NCBI GenBank assembly: GCA_946405045.1
Contig: CAMJFV010000014.1
Location: 1-16,628, forward strand
DNA length: 16,628 nt
DNA from: an uncultured Bacteroidales bacterium
GTDB taxonomy: Bacteria > Bacteroidota > Bacteroidia > Bacteroidales > Paludibacteraceae
Direction: 5' to 3'
Every line of letters begins with the position of its first letter. The first letter of the stretch is position 1. Under the pieces are notes generated by a model. The model was not told the origin of the DNA, ran no database searches, and saw only the letters and a program-made list of their open reading frames with translations. The translations under genes and the position numbers were made by a program. Below are positions 16,336 to 16,628 of this stretch, in pieces.

Positions 16336-16628
16336 ATGGCTGATAGAACTTTTAATGACGTAAAAATCAATCTTACGTTAAAACCCCAAACAGCACGTGC
16401 GAACATATCATCAAATAAAGAAGACCTTGCCGTTCAAATGGGTAAAATCCAGAAATGGTATCCCGGACTGAACAATTATGCGACATGTGCAACTGCAGCC
16501 GGTACTGCGATTAAAACCGTTGATTGTCCGGGTTTTGAACTGGCAACCGGTACTGTTGTTATCGTAAAATTCACTGTCACAAATACTGCAGCAGTCGCTG
16601 ATTTGCAGTTGAATGTAAATGGAACTGG
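16336..16628 (+). CDS. Tail fibre protein, N-terminal part (3' partial)
   Basis: AAAGGAGA (16321-16328) precedes the ATG, and the frame stays open to the window edge (97 codons). Residues 1-43 repeat the anchor of the 547-aa fibre: TFNDVKIN then ISS...DLAVQMGKIQKWY, with near-identical DNA over the first 30 bases. From residue 47, NNYATCATAAGTAIKTVDCP and GFELATGTVVIVKFTVTNTA give a beta module very common in gut Bacillota phage fibres (NYATCxTAAxTxxKTV). It is therefore a second fibre, or fibre subunit, docking at the same place as its neighbour but with another shaft. Confidence 0.85.
   Translation, partial: MADRTFNDVKINLTLKPQTARANISSNKEDLAVQMGKIQKWYPGLNNYATCATAAGTAIKTVDCPGFELATGTVVIVKFTVTNTAAVADLQLNVNGT

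Noticed and set aside
2..16628. Recoded stop codons, as in some gut megaphages
   Set aside because: All genes are intact in the standard code. TAG is never the sole stop, but TAG appears as a tandem stop after TAA/TGA at 4628 and 11599, and there are only eleven complete gene ends, too few to infer recoding.

Overview
The window reads as a piece of the virion-structure region of a large double-stranded DNA tailed phage (or an integrated copy) infecting a Gram-positive, probably gut Bacillota-type host. The reasons are a very long beta-rich structural protein, a run of tail-fibre and adhesin genes built from domains common in phages of gut Bacillota, an endolysin of CHAP, SH3-like and PG-binding layout, AAGGAG-type ribosome binding sites at most starts, tight gene packing and an AT-rich base composition. 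All genes read through in the standard code. The host and phage assignment is inference from domain content; no database was searched.

Layout, left to right. (1) 2-4627 (+): the 3' part of a giant virion protein, its start outside the window. (2) 4634-4664: a GC-rich terminator hairpin. (3) About 4681-4990: a gene-free stretch packed with perfect helices (7, 11, 4+7, 11 and 10 bp) and a 7-bp helix that would close an H-type pseudoknot; I read it as a candidate structured noncoding RNA or DNA element, and it is the most unusual thing here. (4) 6820-4991 (-): a two-gene operon of unrecognised proteins (213 and 390 aa) running against everything around it and ending one base from the structured element. 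(5) 6821-6989: the divergent intergenic space, with an inverted repeat beside the ribosome binding site of the minus-strand operon. (6) 6990-11597 (+): six close-packed genes: two Cys-cluster virion proteins, a small adhesin with a Gly linker, an unknown protein, and a cell-wall hydrolase. (7) 11606-11632: a second terminator of the same family. (8) 11676-16239 (+): a 967-aa multidomain tail fibre and a 547-aa tail fibre. (9) 16246-16269: a third terminator of the same family. (10) 16336-16628 (+): the start of another fibre gene whose N-terminus is a paralogue of the 547-aa protein's N-terminus.

How the parts fit together: the large protein and the two Cys-cluster proteins probably build tail, baseplate or connector structures. 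The fibre and adhesin proteins supply exchangeable receptor-binding modules (HxH-centred repeats, LGGVKVG-type beta repeats, an F5/8-type-C-like domain), at least two of them attached through a common N-terminal anchor. The hydrolase opens peptidoglycan at entry or lysis. The three related hairpins divide the plus strand into transcription units. The minus-strand pair with its adjoining structured element is the best candidate for an undescribed system.
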